Source of the DNA: Coturnix japonica
Taxonomy: Eukaryota; Chordata; Aves; Galliformes; Phasianidae
Direction: 5' to 3'
NCBI RefSeq assembly: GCF_001577835.2
Contig: NC_029541.1
Span: 4,786,061-4,850,060 of the forward strand
Length of the DNA stretch: 64,000 bases
Shown here: piece after piece, positions 22,910 to 34,379 of the stretch
How positions within the stretch are numbered: the stretch's first letter is position 1
How the letters are laid out: every line of letters begins with the position of its first letter
The notes under the pieces: generated by a model
The model's input: only the letters and a program-made list of their open reading frames with translations
Told to the model about the DNA's origin: nothing
Databases searched by the model: none
Program-made: the position numbers and the translations under genes

Positions 22910-25405
22910 ATACTCCTCTTGTCCTTACACTGCCAAGACACGGGCTACTGTATACCTCACCTGAGGATCTATTTTTAAAATGAAGAGCTATTTATATTTT
23001 TTAAGAAAATCTGAGAAAATCAAAATTAAAATATCAGACGCTGCTTCAGACAGAAGCGGTGTTTTTAGGTGCCTTTTTTTTTTTTTAAAAAAAAAAAAGC
23101 TGTTGCAAGCTTGAGGTTTTTATTATGAAGCCGATATCTACCTAATTAGTGTTGGATGGCAGTTTTGGTGAGCTGGCTTTGTCACTGGGAAGCTTGGAAT
23201 GGAGGAAGAGGGGGAGGAGGCCAGCTGGGAAGTGTAGCTGATGACAGGACCCAAGTGTCGCCTCCTCTCTGTCCTGGTACCTGGCAGTGCTGCTGTGTCA
23301 CCAAGCATTGCAGCCCTGTTAGGTAAGGGATGAGTTTCTGCACTTCCTTCACTAACTCATGCCTAAGCTGGTCTGATCTCTTGGGATGATGTTTGGTAAC
23401 CCCAAGGTCTGTTTGGTGCTGGGAACCCTGTGATTCCTGTGCAGTGGAGGTCCCCAATATTGTAAATATTTTGGTGGCACCCAGTGCTATTTGTTCCTGG
23501 TGCTCTCCAGCACCTGGCTGTCACCACAGTTCGCTGCTCACTGAGAGGGCTACTCCAAGCCCTGAAACCAGCACTGAACTGAGGCCTTTCTCCTCCATGG
23601 GGTTCAGACATCAGCCCATGCCCTGCAGCTGCATCCCCTCTTGTTTGTAAAAGTTGCCTAACCCAACTCTGATACTGCTCTGTGTCACTTCTCTGGAAGA
23701 GCTGAAGCAACTCACCTTGTGCCCTAGAGATTGGTGTGTAAGTTCCCCTCTTTCCTCTGTCTTTAAATCTAAAAGTATTGGGAGATTCTTCCCCTGTGCT
23801 TGTGGCTGCCTGGGGTTGGGGTGCTCGGATGCTTTGGTATCCGTGTTGCTTTTAAATTGACATATTTTCCTCCCTCTCTTCCTCCCCTTGGAGCTGTCTT
23901 AGCTGAGACCTTGAAGGGTCAGTTTCTGGTTCTGGTTTCTTGGTACCTGTCTTGCACAATGCCTGGCCCTTCACGTCTCAAAGCAGAGCTCTTCTTGTCG
24001 TCCTGGTGGTGTTTTGTGTTCATGGTGGTTTACCTGAGTGGCGTTCAGGTGTTTGGCCCTCTGGCTTCTGCAGGTGGGGTGGGAACCAAAAGTATTGCCC
24101 CAACACTGGCTGTTGGGGAATGAGCCTTCACCAGCATGAGATGTCCATTAGCTTTTTTATGAACCAGCTGGTGCTCCTCCAATGATCTCAGTAGAAGTGA
24201 TGGGGAAATTCAGGGCATTGACGTGGCCTGTTCTAATGAAACTTCAGATCTGTTTTGCAGAACATTTTTATTTTAACCTTCCTCCTTCCTGAGCTGGCAG
24301 CTGACTGGCATCCTGGAGCTGCTTTTTCTCAGCCTTGGGTTCAAGTTCTCAGACAATTGTGCAATATATTTCAAAACCATGGATGCTCTGGGAGAGGAAG
24401 GAAGCCTCCTGTCTGCTACAGTTCTTGGCTTGTTTCTCAATACATTAAAACAAAGAAGTGCAGCTCCCCAGTTCTGACTACTACTTATGTGGGAAAACTT
24501 ACAGATTCCTGTAGCAGTTTCAGATGATTTCCTGAACTGGAAAAACAGCATTTTTATTAAATGTCAAGTGGTTTTATGTTGTCCTTGAACAGTACGAGGC
24601 GGTTGCTCTGGAGTTGCATCACTTCAGTTCCTCACAGCAGTGAAGCAGAAGCTGAACTGAAGCGCTGGGACTTTTTCCCCTGGTGCAATGGGTGACATCA
24701 CCCAGAGGGGAGCACTTGGGAACTTCCAAAAAACAAGTTCTCTTTTCAAAGGAGAAAAGGACCAGAGTGTTTCCTGGAGTCCTTGCTTCAAATCTGCTTG
24801 TCTGGGAGCTGCAGTGTGATCAGGACAAATGCTGTTTGCTTTGGCCCCTGTGTCTGGGTGTGGGGTTGCCTGGGCTGTGGTGTCTGCCTCCCTGTTACTG
24901 TTCCCTCCCTCTTAGCAGAAAAGAATGTCAGAGGAACATCCCGCACCAAAGGAACGCGCTATCGTTGCACTTTCTGTGCTCCTGCTTCTAACACAAAAGC
25001 AGCCACGTCCCATTCCTTATCCCTGGCGTGGAGGAGCCTCACCTTCAAGTGTCTTGTTAGCTTCAAGCCCAACTAAATTCAGGTGTAACCCCTTTCTCTT
25101 GTAGCTGGTTCCTTGTAAAAGCTGTGAATTTCTGTGCTGTTGCCTTCTTGCCTACAAGCTGAAATGGTGTGTTTTCAGGAGGCGTTTGGGGGCCAGGGGG
25201 TTGGAGGTTTCCTCTCACTGTTTAAACAAAGCTGGACTGTTGACTGGGACCTGCTTTTTTATTGGGTGGATGTGGTGGAAACTTTGTAAGCTACACATGG
25301 AGGAAGAAATGGATGGTTACTAATTGTACAGTAGTGTTTTTATATACAGAGTGTACAGATCCTTATGCTTTTGTTACTTTAATAAAAACATAGCATTGCT
25401 GAGCC
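22910..25405 (+). other. BTG2: BTG2 3' UTR with poly(A) signal
   Basis: After the TAA, sequence without reading frames runs to AATAAA at about 25380, preceded by a TATATACAGAGTGTACAG stretch that resembles the end of mammalian BTG2 mRNA. A length near 2.5 kb fits the long BTG2 3' UTR. AU-rich TATTTATATTTTTT near 22988 is the kind of element that gives immediate-early mRNAs short half-lives. A T13-A12 block lies at 23074-23098. The span is inferred; no transcript data were available. Confidence 0.7.
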
Positions 25406-28400
25406 TTGTTTCCTTGCTGGGCTGACAATGGGGGGTGGACTTTGTGACCGCACTGTGCTGCTGGGGCTTGGTTAGAGTGTGTGTGACTGCTGCTTTCTGG
25501 CTGTGTAACAGGAGGTTTGGAAAAACCTGCTTACTCAATGTGCAGAGCACAGCCCTGCAGTGCTGGGGGCTGGGTCTGATGAGTAATGGGGCTGTGGGGT
25601 CCTGCCCTTCTCCCTGTGGCTGCCTTGACTTGTCCCACAGAGGCAGTGGGGGGCTTGTTGCAGAGCACAGAGGGCATGGAGCTGCCTGCTGGGTCTCTTA
25701 CTCAACACTATAAAACCATTGTTCACCTTGGAAACGAGCAGGTAATGACCTGAGCCAGGCACGGGGCAGTTCCTGGGTGTCTGGGTGTGCCACCCTGCTC
25801 CCTTCCTGCCCTCCTTCCAGGGGTGGCTGAGTCAGCAGGAGGAAGGCTGAGAGATCAGAGGATGGAGATGTCCTGGGAATGCTTAGGGCTGTTACAACAA
25901 AAGCACCTGGGGCTGATTCATGGCAGATCCTGTTTTGGTTGTGCCCAGGCTGGTGACTGCAGCTTGCTCACTGTGTGGCTTGTGTGCTTCATCCCTTCTC
26001 TTCAGGCTGACTTTATTTAGGGGCACTGAGCTAAATCAGCTCACACAGGTGCTAGCTTTGGTCACAAACATGCCAAAATGTTTTGTGGGCTCTGCCATCC
26101 CCCAGCTGCTCCCTGGGGGCTTCCAGAGAAGTGATGTTGGGGTGGGTGCTGGCCTGGGAACTGAGCCATGTTTCTCTCCTGCTTTTATCCCACCTCGAGG
26201 AGGAACACAGCTGGTGGGTTGGTTTTGGTGCTCTGTCAAGGCCACTCCTTTCTGAACTCATCCCTTCATTAGTTTCAGTAAGCACACCCAAATTGCTGCT
26301 GCTTGTGAAACAGGGCTGTTAGGGAGGAATGGGTGTCCCGTTGGTTGCTGATTACATTGGAGTCATGCAGGTTCAAAGGCACAGAGTGGTGGGATGATGC
26401 CCATTCGCTGAGTGTGTGGGCTGGGGGTGGTGGTGGCAGCACAGCCTGTGCCCCTGCTGTGCCCACAGGTTCCGTTTGGGCTCTTGTGGGGCTGAAGCCT
26501 CTGCCCTTTGGGTCCCCACAAGCAGAGCTGCAATGGCCCCAAACTGGAGTGCTCTCAGCCTGGATGAAAACACAGCTCTCCTGCAGAGGAGTGCTCAGTG
26601 AGGAGTCAGCACTATGGCACAGCCTCCAGGTCTGCCCACCAGCCTCTCATAGGTGACTCATCTCCTATTTTTATTTTGCTCGTCATTTTCCTTCTGGTTG
26701 GATCGTGGTCGGTCAGGATCAGCTCTGGGGTGTGGGGAGGGGTACAGGGTGACAGCCCAGGATGGTTCAGGACAGACTGAAAGTAAACAAAGGTGCAACC
26801 ACTGCTCCCCGCCTCCTGTTGCCATTTGGACACTCTTTCTGCCAAGATTCTGCTGAATTTTTGCTGGCATTAAAAAATTTTTTTTAGTTTTTATTAATTT
26901 TATTTTTTTAAATTGGTGTGTTTCTGCTGGAAGTGTCTGATTCAAGGAGCCCCGTCTGGTCAGTGCCCCCTACCACCAGCAACTGGCACATTTCACAAAC
27001 CAGCATTCATCCCCAGCGTGTCCTGGGCTGGAGCGCTGCCTGGTGCCCTTTGCTCTGCCCCACCTGTCCCTGCTGGGCTGGGGCTGTCTGTCTGTCTGCT
27101 GGAGAAATGCCATTTGTGCAAAGTCCAAATCAGCTGCGGAAAACGGCCCGACCTGGAGGCAGTGACCCCCACAGACGGACTCCGTGAAGATATTTTGCTT
27201 AATACGTGACAAAATGTTACTGGATTTTTGTGTGTTTTTCTGTTCTCTTTCCAGGGTCCCTTTAGCAGAAGCTGAGCATTTCTCACTTCTAACTTACCAG
27301 AAAAGAAACATCAGCAGAAGTGAAACCCAGCCTCCACCCTCCCCTGCACATGGCGTGGGGTTGGACTCCTCGAGGTGCTTCCTGCCCAAGGTTTGCTGCT
27401 GGGATGGGAGCAGTGATGTCAGCTCAGCTGAGGCCAATCAGTGCTGTGTGGGTGCCTGTATCTGGGGCGATGCAGCTGCTCTGCCCCAGCCCTGGGGATG
27501 GGAGGGGATGCCCAGGGTGCTCCATCACCTGCGGTGTGTGCAGCTCAAACCATCTTCCCAGGATCTGCCACAGCTGGAGAAACTGCTCACGTGGCCCAGC
27601 AACGGGACGGTGCTTTGAGTGGTTGGAGGGGTTGCAGCAGCACCAGCTCCAGCAAACCCACGTCTTGTGCTGCATGTGGATTCCTGCTGGTTCCTGCCCC
27701 TCAGCAGAGCTGGCAGAATGGATCCTGCTGAGGGACCGTGCTCCTCGCCTGCCCTTTGTCCTGACAGACCTTTCCTCCCTTCCCCTCACACTGTCTGCAG
27801 AGCAGAGCCTGAGCTCCCTGCAGCCCTGACCCTAACCTTTGTGTCCCCACCAGCCCTACAGACCCCAGCACGGGATGTGGGGCCTTGGCAGATGGGCAGG
27901 CAGCATGGAGCTGCTTTTTTTGTTTTCCACTGCACATCTCATAGGGAGAATCATCTCGATCTCCCCATCCCCATTTCAGTCCTCATTCCTGCCCTATCCC
28001 CATTTCATCTCCATCTAATTCCCATCCCCTTTCCTGTCCTCGTCCCCATTCCTGTCTCTGTCCCAATTCCAGCCCATCCATGACAGGCAGCTGCTGAGCT
28101 CTGGTGCTCTCATTTATGATCTGTTGGGGGATAAAAGAGCTTATTTGCAACAGTGAGCAACTGGTGTGCGGGGACAACTGCTGCCATCTGTCTGTTGGGG
28201 TGGGGGGCGGGGGGGGTGCGGCTGGGGCTGGGTTTTGTTTCTCTTTCATGCACCACTGAACTTTGCACCTTTTGTTTTCCAAGAGAAGAGCTGGGAGCAC
28301 TGGGGAGAAAAGCGGCCTCCTTGCAACGTGCAGGTCAGGGCAGAGCTTGCTGCTTTGCATGCTGCTCTTATTAACTATTCTAATAGTAATTGTTGTTAAT

Positions 28401-30168
28401 TGAGGAGTCTGTTGGCACTGGGCAACCTGGTCCTGGACCCTTCTGTCCTTCACTCTGCAAACTGGGAGGAGTTCAACACACTGTGGGGCATGAACTGCAG
28501 GGACAGAGCTGTGTCTTGCTGTCCCTGAGGACATTGTGCCAGTGTCCCTGTGGGCTGTGCCCTACTCCCCGTCCCAAAGCATGATGAGGGACTGCAGTAG
28601 TGGGGCCATGGTGCCTGGCTGGCCCTGGGATGGGAGCATCACCGCTTCCCACAGGTCATTGTCTGGGATGCTGAGCCCCTGAAGGACTTTGCCAGGTGGG
28701 GGTTCAGAGCCATGTGGGGGATGTTGGGCTTTCTCTGTGCCCCATTACTCACGCAGCTGCTGCACTGCGTGAGCTGGGATTGGTGACACCCTGCATGCAG
28801 CCTGCTCCTCTGGGACACACCAGGAAACGCCTTATGGAAACACCAACAATGCCCCTGAGCCCTGCAGCGTCCTCTGGCTCCCAGCTGCCAGACGGAGAGT
28901 GAGGCCCATTTTCCCTCTGACTATGCCCTTTTACTGGGGAGTTTGTGTCTGTTATAGCCCCAGATAAAACAGGGAAGGGGAAGGACTGGGCTGAAGCAGA
29001 GCAGCTGCTCTTGCTGATGGGCTGATGGCTTTGTTGTGAGCTAAAAGGCTGCATCCAGGCTGGGACAGCAGCTGGGGTGCTGCTCACTTAGAGAGGGATT
29101 GGGACCCCTCCTCTCCCAGGGATGGTTCTGAGAGGGAATGGCACAGTTACAAATCCCCAAGGAGCAGAGCACGGCAGGGGTGTGCCCCTCTGATCCCAGC
29201 AGTGCCAGCCCTTGCAGCTTTAAGGCTGGTGCTTTGGGGCTGCAGCACGACTCCGGGCACACTGTGCCTTTAGAAGCAGAAACAAAACCCAGCTTGATAT
29301 TTACAGCACGTGCAGAGGGAGCACAGGGTGCACGGGGCTGTGGGACAGATGGTGAGTGAAACAAAAGGGGAGGCAAGAATGGGAGCCAAACGGATTGGGG
29401 ATTTCTTGCCTTTCCCTCTGCCCCACTCCCCAACGCTGCTGGGGTTGTGCAGTGTGGGGGCACTGGGCTGCCCCGCAGGCCCCAAAGCGTTTGCACTGAG
29501 CTCTGCCTGAGCCCTAAAACACCACATCCCAAATCTTCAGCCCTGGTGTGGAGCAGGAGCTGGGAAGTCTCCAACCCTCATTCTCCTCCATAACTCAGGA
29601 CCACGCAGTGCTTGGGGTCTGGTTGATCTCTGCTGGGAACACACTGGTCTCCCCCCTTGGCATGTTTTCCCTCTACCTCTGCAATTTTCTTATCTCTTCC
29701 CAGCAATGTCGCAGCTGCCATGGCCCGGATCCATGCGGGTTATTAATAATCAGCCTTTATTGCTGCCTGTCTGCAGACAGCCATGTGTGTGGGACTCAGT
29801 CCTTTTGTCCTCAGCATCAGTGTGAGAAATGTGGCACGGCTTTGGGGAAGAAAAACAGAAATCCCGACGGCTCTGTCTGCACTTACACATCCTAAAGTCA
29901 TCCCGGAACAATAAAGGTTTTAGGTTAAGGCTGGGGAGAATGGAGGAAAGGGAAATGCTGAAGGACGGGGCGTGTGTGCTGTGCCCAGTACTCGTGTCCC
30001 AGGGGTGGCTTTGGGTCATAGCTGTCCTTTCTTTGTTCTCATCTGTGTCCCCAGATGGTAATATCTGGGATGATGGTGTTGAAACATAAATCCCGTGGAG
30101 GAATGTGATGGTAAAGGGCTGTTGGGAACAGCCTGGGAAGGTCTGAGCTGCGGGATGCTTCAAAGGAA
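25406..30168. other. Intergenic interval, BTG2 to orphan CpG island
   Basis: GC-rich with no recognisable gene. Open frames on both strands lack known domains. It includes the C-rich minisatellite listed separately. Confidence 0.45.
27958..28080 (+). repeat. Degenerate C-rich minisatellite
   Basis: An imperfect tandem array of short units of the type CCCCATTTC, CCCATTCCTGTC and TCTCCAT over about 120 bases. The strand is strongly C+T biased, with almost no G. Confidence 0.7.
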
Positions 30169-30186
30169 GGGGGGGGGGGGGGGGGG
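30169..30186 (+). repeat. Run of 18 G
   Basis: An uninterrupted G tract followed by more G-rich sequence, immediately upstream of the orphan CpG island. Such runs can form G-quadruplexes and are prone to length errors in assemblies. Confidence 0.9.
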
Positions 30187-30239
30187 CAGAGGGAGGAGGG
30201 GAAGAAAATGTGGGAAAAGATGCTGAAAAAGAACTGGGG

Positions 30240-30720
30240 ACTTTGGGAGCTGAAATGTGACGGTTTTGGGGGGGGCTGTGGAGAAGCCGTGCCCGTCCTC
30301 GTGGGAGCTGCTCGTCGCGGTATGCGGTGCCCCACAAAGCCACGGGGACACCTCGGGGCGGGGGGGGCGGAGCAGCAGAGCCGCTTTCGGTTGCTTTGGG
30401 GTTTTCCCCTCCTTTGTGCTTCTTGGTGAGTCCGGACAAAGCCGCGGACTCCTCCTCCCCGGGCTACACCGCTGCCGCCGCTCCTCCCCGCAACAGGAGG
30501 AGGAAGAGGAGGAGGAAGGGGACGCGAGCCCCCATCCTGCCGTCCCCCACTCAGCAACACGGCTCTGATTGGGCGCCAGTGGGCTCGCAGGACCAATAGG
30601 ATCGCCCACTTTTTGGGGGATGGGGGAGAAGTGGGAGCGCGCAGCCCCTCATCCCCCCCACGCCGATGCTGAGCTGCCCCGAGGGGTTGCTCCTATTGGT
30701 CCTGCGAGCTGCAGGGGGCA
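30240..30720. promoter_or_regulatory. Orphan CpG island with inverted-repeat CCAAT boxes
   Basis: A CpG-rich block about 5 kb downstream of BTG2 and about 1 kb beyond the 3' end of FMOD, with no coding gene attached. It carries CCAAT boxes on both strands: ATTGG near 30568, CCAATAGG at 30593-30600 and its mirror CCTATTGG at 30692-30699. The last two sit inside a perfect 19-bp inverted repeat (30583-30601 and 30691-30709). A splice-donor-like TTGGTGAGTCC lies at 30424. This is promoter-like architecture, possibly bidirectional, for an unidentified, probably non-coding, transcript. Confidence 0.5.
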
Positions 30721-30817
30721 GCGATGGGGTGCAGAGGGGATGGGGATGGCGGAGTAGGGCCGGATTGCCTCTCCAGCCGCAACCCAGAAAGCCGACCGTA
30801 TCCTCGCTTCATCCAAA

Positions 30818-31331
30818 GCAACGCGGCCAGCAGGGCCAGGGAGGGGATCTGCCACTGCTCTGCCACCTCACCTGGAGCACTGCGTCCAGATGGAGAGTCC
30901 TCAGCACAGGAGGGACGTGGAGCTGTTGGAGCACATCCAACATGCGGTGCCAGGGATGGGACACTGCCCTGCAAGGACAGGCTGAAAGCTGTGGCTGTGC
31001 AGATGGAGAAGGCTGTGGGGAGAGCTGAGAGCAGCCTTCAGTATATAAAGGGTCTGTAAGAAAGAGGAGTCAGACACTATAGCAGGGTCTGTGTGATAGG
31101 ATAAGGGGAAATCAAACCAAAAGGGGGGAAGTCTAGATTGGGTATAAGAGCAAAGTCTTTTGCAGTCAGGGCAGTGAGGCACTGCACAGACTACCTAGAG
31201 AGGTGGTGATGTCCCATCTCCAGAGACCCCCCAAGGGCAGGGATGGGGCTGTGGGTGTCCCTGTGCACTACGGCATGGGACCGTATGGCCTTGAGGGGTC
31301 CCTTCCAACTCCAGCACTCCATGATTCTATA
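30818..31331 (+). mobile_element. CR1 LINE 3' fragment
   Basis: Sense-strand CR1: GAGCACTGCGTCCAGATGG, the TGGAGAAGGCTGTGGGGAGA block, and the terminal GGTCCCTTCCAACTCCAGCACTCCATGATTCTAT. It is 5'-truncated at about 500 bases. It ends about 120 bases beyond the FMOD poly(A) region and points toward it. Confidence 0.85.
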
Positions 31332-31469
31332 AACCCCTGCAGTGCCCGCAGCAGCCACCAGACGGCCAGTGCACAGCGCAGCGTTATCACTGCACGGAGT
31401 CTGGGCTGCGAGCGGCTCCACACGGTGCTGGGATTCCTCAGACACATGTTGTGCAGTTACAAAAAGGGC

Positions 31470-31475
31470 TTTATT
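31470..31475 (-). terminator. FMOD: Probable FMOD poly(A) signal (distal)
   Basis: AATAAA on the minus strand followed within about 20 bases by TTTTTGTAACTGCA, a plausible cleavage region. It gives a 3' UTR of about 740 bases. A second AATAAA at 31717-31722 could serve as a proximal signal. Confidence 0.5.
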
Positions 31476-32205
31476 CGTCGGAATGACATCTACAGTTCAT
31501 GCGCCGGTGATAGTGCAGGCTTTTTTAGGTTTTTGTTTCTATAGTGTTAGCATGCAGTTTAAATGCGGAGAGTCTGGATGACTTTGGCTTTGCAGGTCAT
31601 CTTCAAAGCTCAGCTGCCCCTCTGGTTCTCAGTAAGCCTGTCCAAGGAACCAAGTGGGTGTTTTGGCTCTCAGTAAATCAAGATGTGCTGCCCATGCAGA
31701 TATTACTGCTGCATCGTTTATTCTTAATGGGGGAGCCCAGTTCCCTGGGTGGGAAGCCCAGAGCTGTGCCAGCAAGTGGAGGGGTGGGAGGGACAGGGCA
31801 GATCCTGCAGTGCAGGTGAGCACAGGGGCCAGGCACCAGGATTCTGGGAGCAGTGAAACCCTCCCCTGTTAAACCCAGGTGGGTCCCATCTGGTTTGAAA
31901 CCCCACCTGCTGTGGGGCTTCTCCCCTTAAGCTCCTCTCCTTAAGCGCCATGTTTTGGAGATGGGATGAGCTCTCGTCCTTCCCCACTGCCTCCTACATG
32001 GACCAGGGCATGGCTACATGGGATCTGTGAGGCTGGAGAGCCGGGGGGGATTTAGGGCTGAGCTCCCCTGTGTGGGCTGGCATTGGAGCACCATTATTGC
32101 ACTATTGCAGAAGCCAAGTCAAACTGTCAAGCTGCATTAAAATGGGAGTGAGTATCCCCCTGGGAGGGAGGGAGTAGAGTCCTGAGGAGCGGGGCTGGCA
32201 GCAGG

Positions 32206-34379
32206 CTAGATCTCAATGACGGTGGCACGCCGCAGGCACAGTGGGGCATCGGGGGGCATTGCATTGCGCTTGATCTCATTCCCATCCAACCGCAGCACCT
32301 GGAGCCGGGAGTAGTTCATGACATCCACGACAGTGCAGAAACTGCTGATGGAGAATTCTGTGGGGAGGGGGGGGGAGGAGGAGCTGTCAGGGCACTGCTC
32401 TGCAGTGGGTCAGAGGGTGCCCAGCAGATGCAGATCAGGCAGGAGAACAATGATCACACCCCTAAATTAGCAATTTACGGCTAAATTGGATTCCACGCCC
32501 TTCCATCCTAAACCAGCAGAGCAGTTGGTGCTTCCAGCTGGAGCCCAAAGCAGCGCTGAGGCTGTGCGTGCTCAAAGCTTTGGAAGCTGTGACTTTACCC
32601 AGCATGGCTGGAGTCCTGGTAGGATAAAAGGACAGAGCTGGGTGGTGTCAGACAAAACCCATCACTTTTCAGAGGGAACGGTCACTGCAGTTCATGAGTC
32701 TTCCCATGCTGCAGCATCCAGACCCTGTGGCACCGATGGGGAGTGGGACCACCCAGGCACTGTGTCTGTGGGGGGAGGTCCCCATCCCATCTGTATTCCC
32801 TCTCCTCTCTCTGCCACCCACTGCTGTCAGCAGCTCTCAGGCCCATCCTTCCCTGGGTTTGCAGGGGGGGTTACAGAGCAGATCTCGTGTTTGTGCAGGA
32901 TTTAGGAGAGAAACGACCGCCTAGGGGGCAGCAAAGCTCCAGGCCGAGAGCTTCTGGGGAAGGTTCTTGGGGAAGTTCTTGCACAGCACTCAGCCCAAAC
33001 TGCTCAGGGCTGTGCAGCTCCACACCGTCTGAAACAGCCTTGGAGGGGAGGCGGGGGAGGGCAGTGACAGGAGGGGGCACAGGGAGGGCTGCAGTATCTC
33101 CCCGGGAGAGACAATTGTGCATCAGCCTCTACCCACAATTCTGGCCTGTCCAGCCAGAAGGTGCTCAATAAAACCAAAGCAGTGTCTCCGAGCATCACAC
33201 AGAAGATCTCAGAGCTGACAACAGAGCAGGCTCCTTTCCTGCCTTACAGCCTTGCATTCAAGAGGTCAGAGATCTGCCAAATTTTGTTGTCCTGCTCAAA
33301 CCATTCCCTGGGCAGCCTCATGCTGGGCGTCCATACACCTCCCCACCTCCCCATCCCCATTACACATGGCTGATAAGTGTCTGCTCACCATTTATTTGGT
33401 TCCCTTGAAGGTAGAGGTTCTCCAGATTGGTGCTGACCCGGGGGATCTTCTGGAGCCGGTTGTAGGAGAGATCCAGCTCGAGGATGCTGCTGCTGTTGAA
33501 AGTGTTGGTAGAGAGCCCTTGGTTTGTCAGGACGTTGTGGGACATCCTTACGTAGAGCAGCTTGGGAGACACCTTGAAATAGTCTTCAGGGATGGTGTTG
33601 ATGTAGTTGTACTCTAGGTAGAGCTGTTCCAGATTCATTGGGAGCCCATCAGGGACTTTCCTGAGGTGGTTGTAGCTCAGATCAGCAAGGATCAAGGACT
33701 TGAGCCCTTTGAGGGACGCTCCCATCTCAAAAATGTAGTTGTGGCTGAGGTACAGGGCTGTGAGGTTCTCCAGACCCTCCAGAGCATTGGAGGGGACCTT
33801 GGAGATCTGGTTGTAAGACAAGTGGAGCTCCCTCAGGGACCGGGGCAAGGGGCTGGGCATCTTGGTCAGGTTGTTGTTGTTCATGTACAGCCGCTCCAGG
33901 TTTTTGAGCTTGGCAAAGACCCTCTTGCCCATCTTCTCGCTGCTGATCTGGTTGTTGTGCAGTGCGAGCCACTCCAGCTCGGTGGCGTTGTCGAAAGCTC
34001 CTTCCTGGATAGCGGTGATTTGGTTGTTCTGGAAGTAGACGTACTTCATCCGGGTGGGAACAAAGGGCAGATACCTCAGGTTGCGTGTGTCACAGTACAT
34101 GGCTGAAGAGAAGTTGGGGGGACAGTCACATTCCTGGGGGCATTGCCAGGATGAGGCCTGCTGAGCTTCAGGGATGGGTTCTGCCTCAGTGTCTGGGGCC
34201 GGAAGGTAGGAGTAAACGTAGGGGCTGTTCTCATCCTCGTAGTAGGGCATGTAGTTGTAGGAGGACATCCGGGACTGCCGCATGTAGTACTGCAGCCATG
34301 CCAGGTCCTCCTCCTCATTGTACTGGCCCAGGGAGACTCCGCAGAACCCAGCAACGAGCAGGATGGTGGCCCAATGCAT
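32206..34379 (-). CDS. FMOD: Fibromodulin
   Basis: Class II small leucine-rich keratan-sulfate proteoglycan that binds collagen I/II fibrils and TGF-beta in the extracellular matrix. Coding parts: 33389-34379 and 32206-32357, joined at Asn-Glu-Phe with GT/AG sites; 380 residues against 376 in human. Residues 1-18 are a signal peptide ending VSLG. Residues 20-58 hold ten tyrosines among acidic residues (the tyrosine-sulfation region). The N-terminal cysteine cap is C-X3-C-X-C-X9-C (Cys80, 84, 86, 96), diagnostic of class II. About eleven leucine-rich repeats follow, with N-glycosylation sites such as DNAT, NNLT, ENLT and NSSS. The last exon encodes the ear repeat and cysteine pair, ending RRATVIEI. 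The large exon begins at 34399 after a CCCCCCAG acceptor, so 20 bases of 5' UTR precede the ATG. The frame is intact and the identity is near certain. Confidence 0.98.

Noticed and set aside
29750-30439. 229-codon open frame on the minus strand near the orphan CpG island
   Set aside because: Proline/serine-rich composition caused by the G-rich tract, no domain, and it runs across the 18-G run. It is most likely an artefact of base composition.
33666-34106. 146-codon plus-strand frame opposite FMOD
   Set aside because: It is the antisense shadow of the leucine-rich repeats; its repetitive VVV/LQ pattern mirrors the LRR codons.
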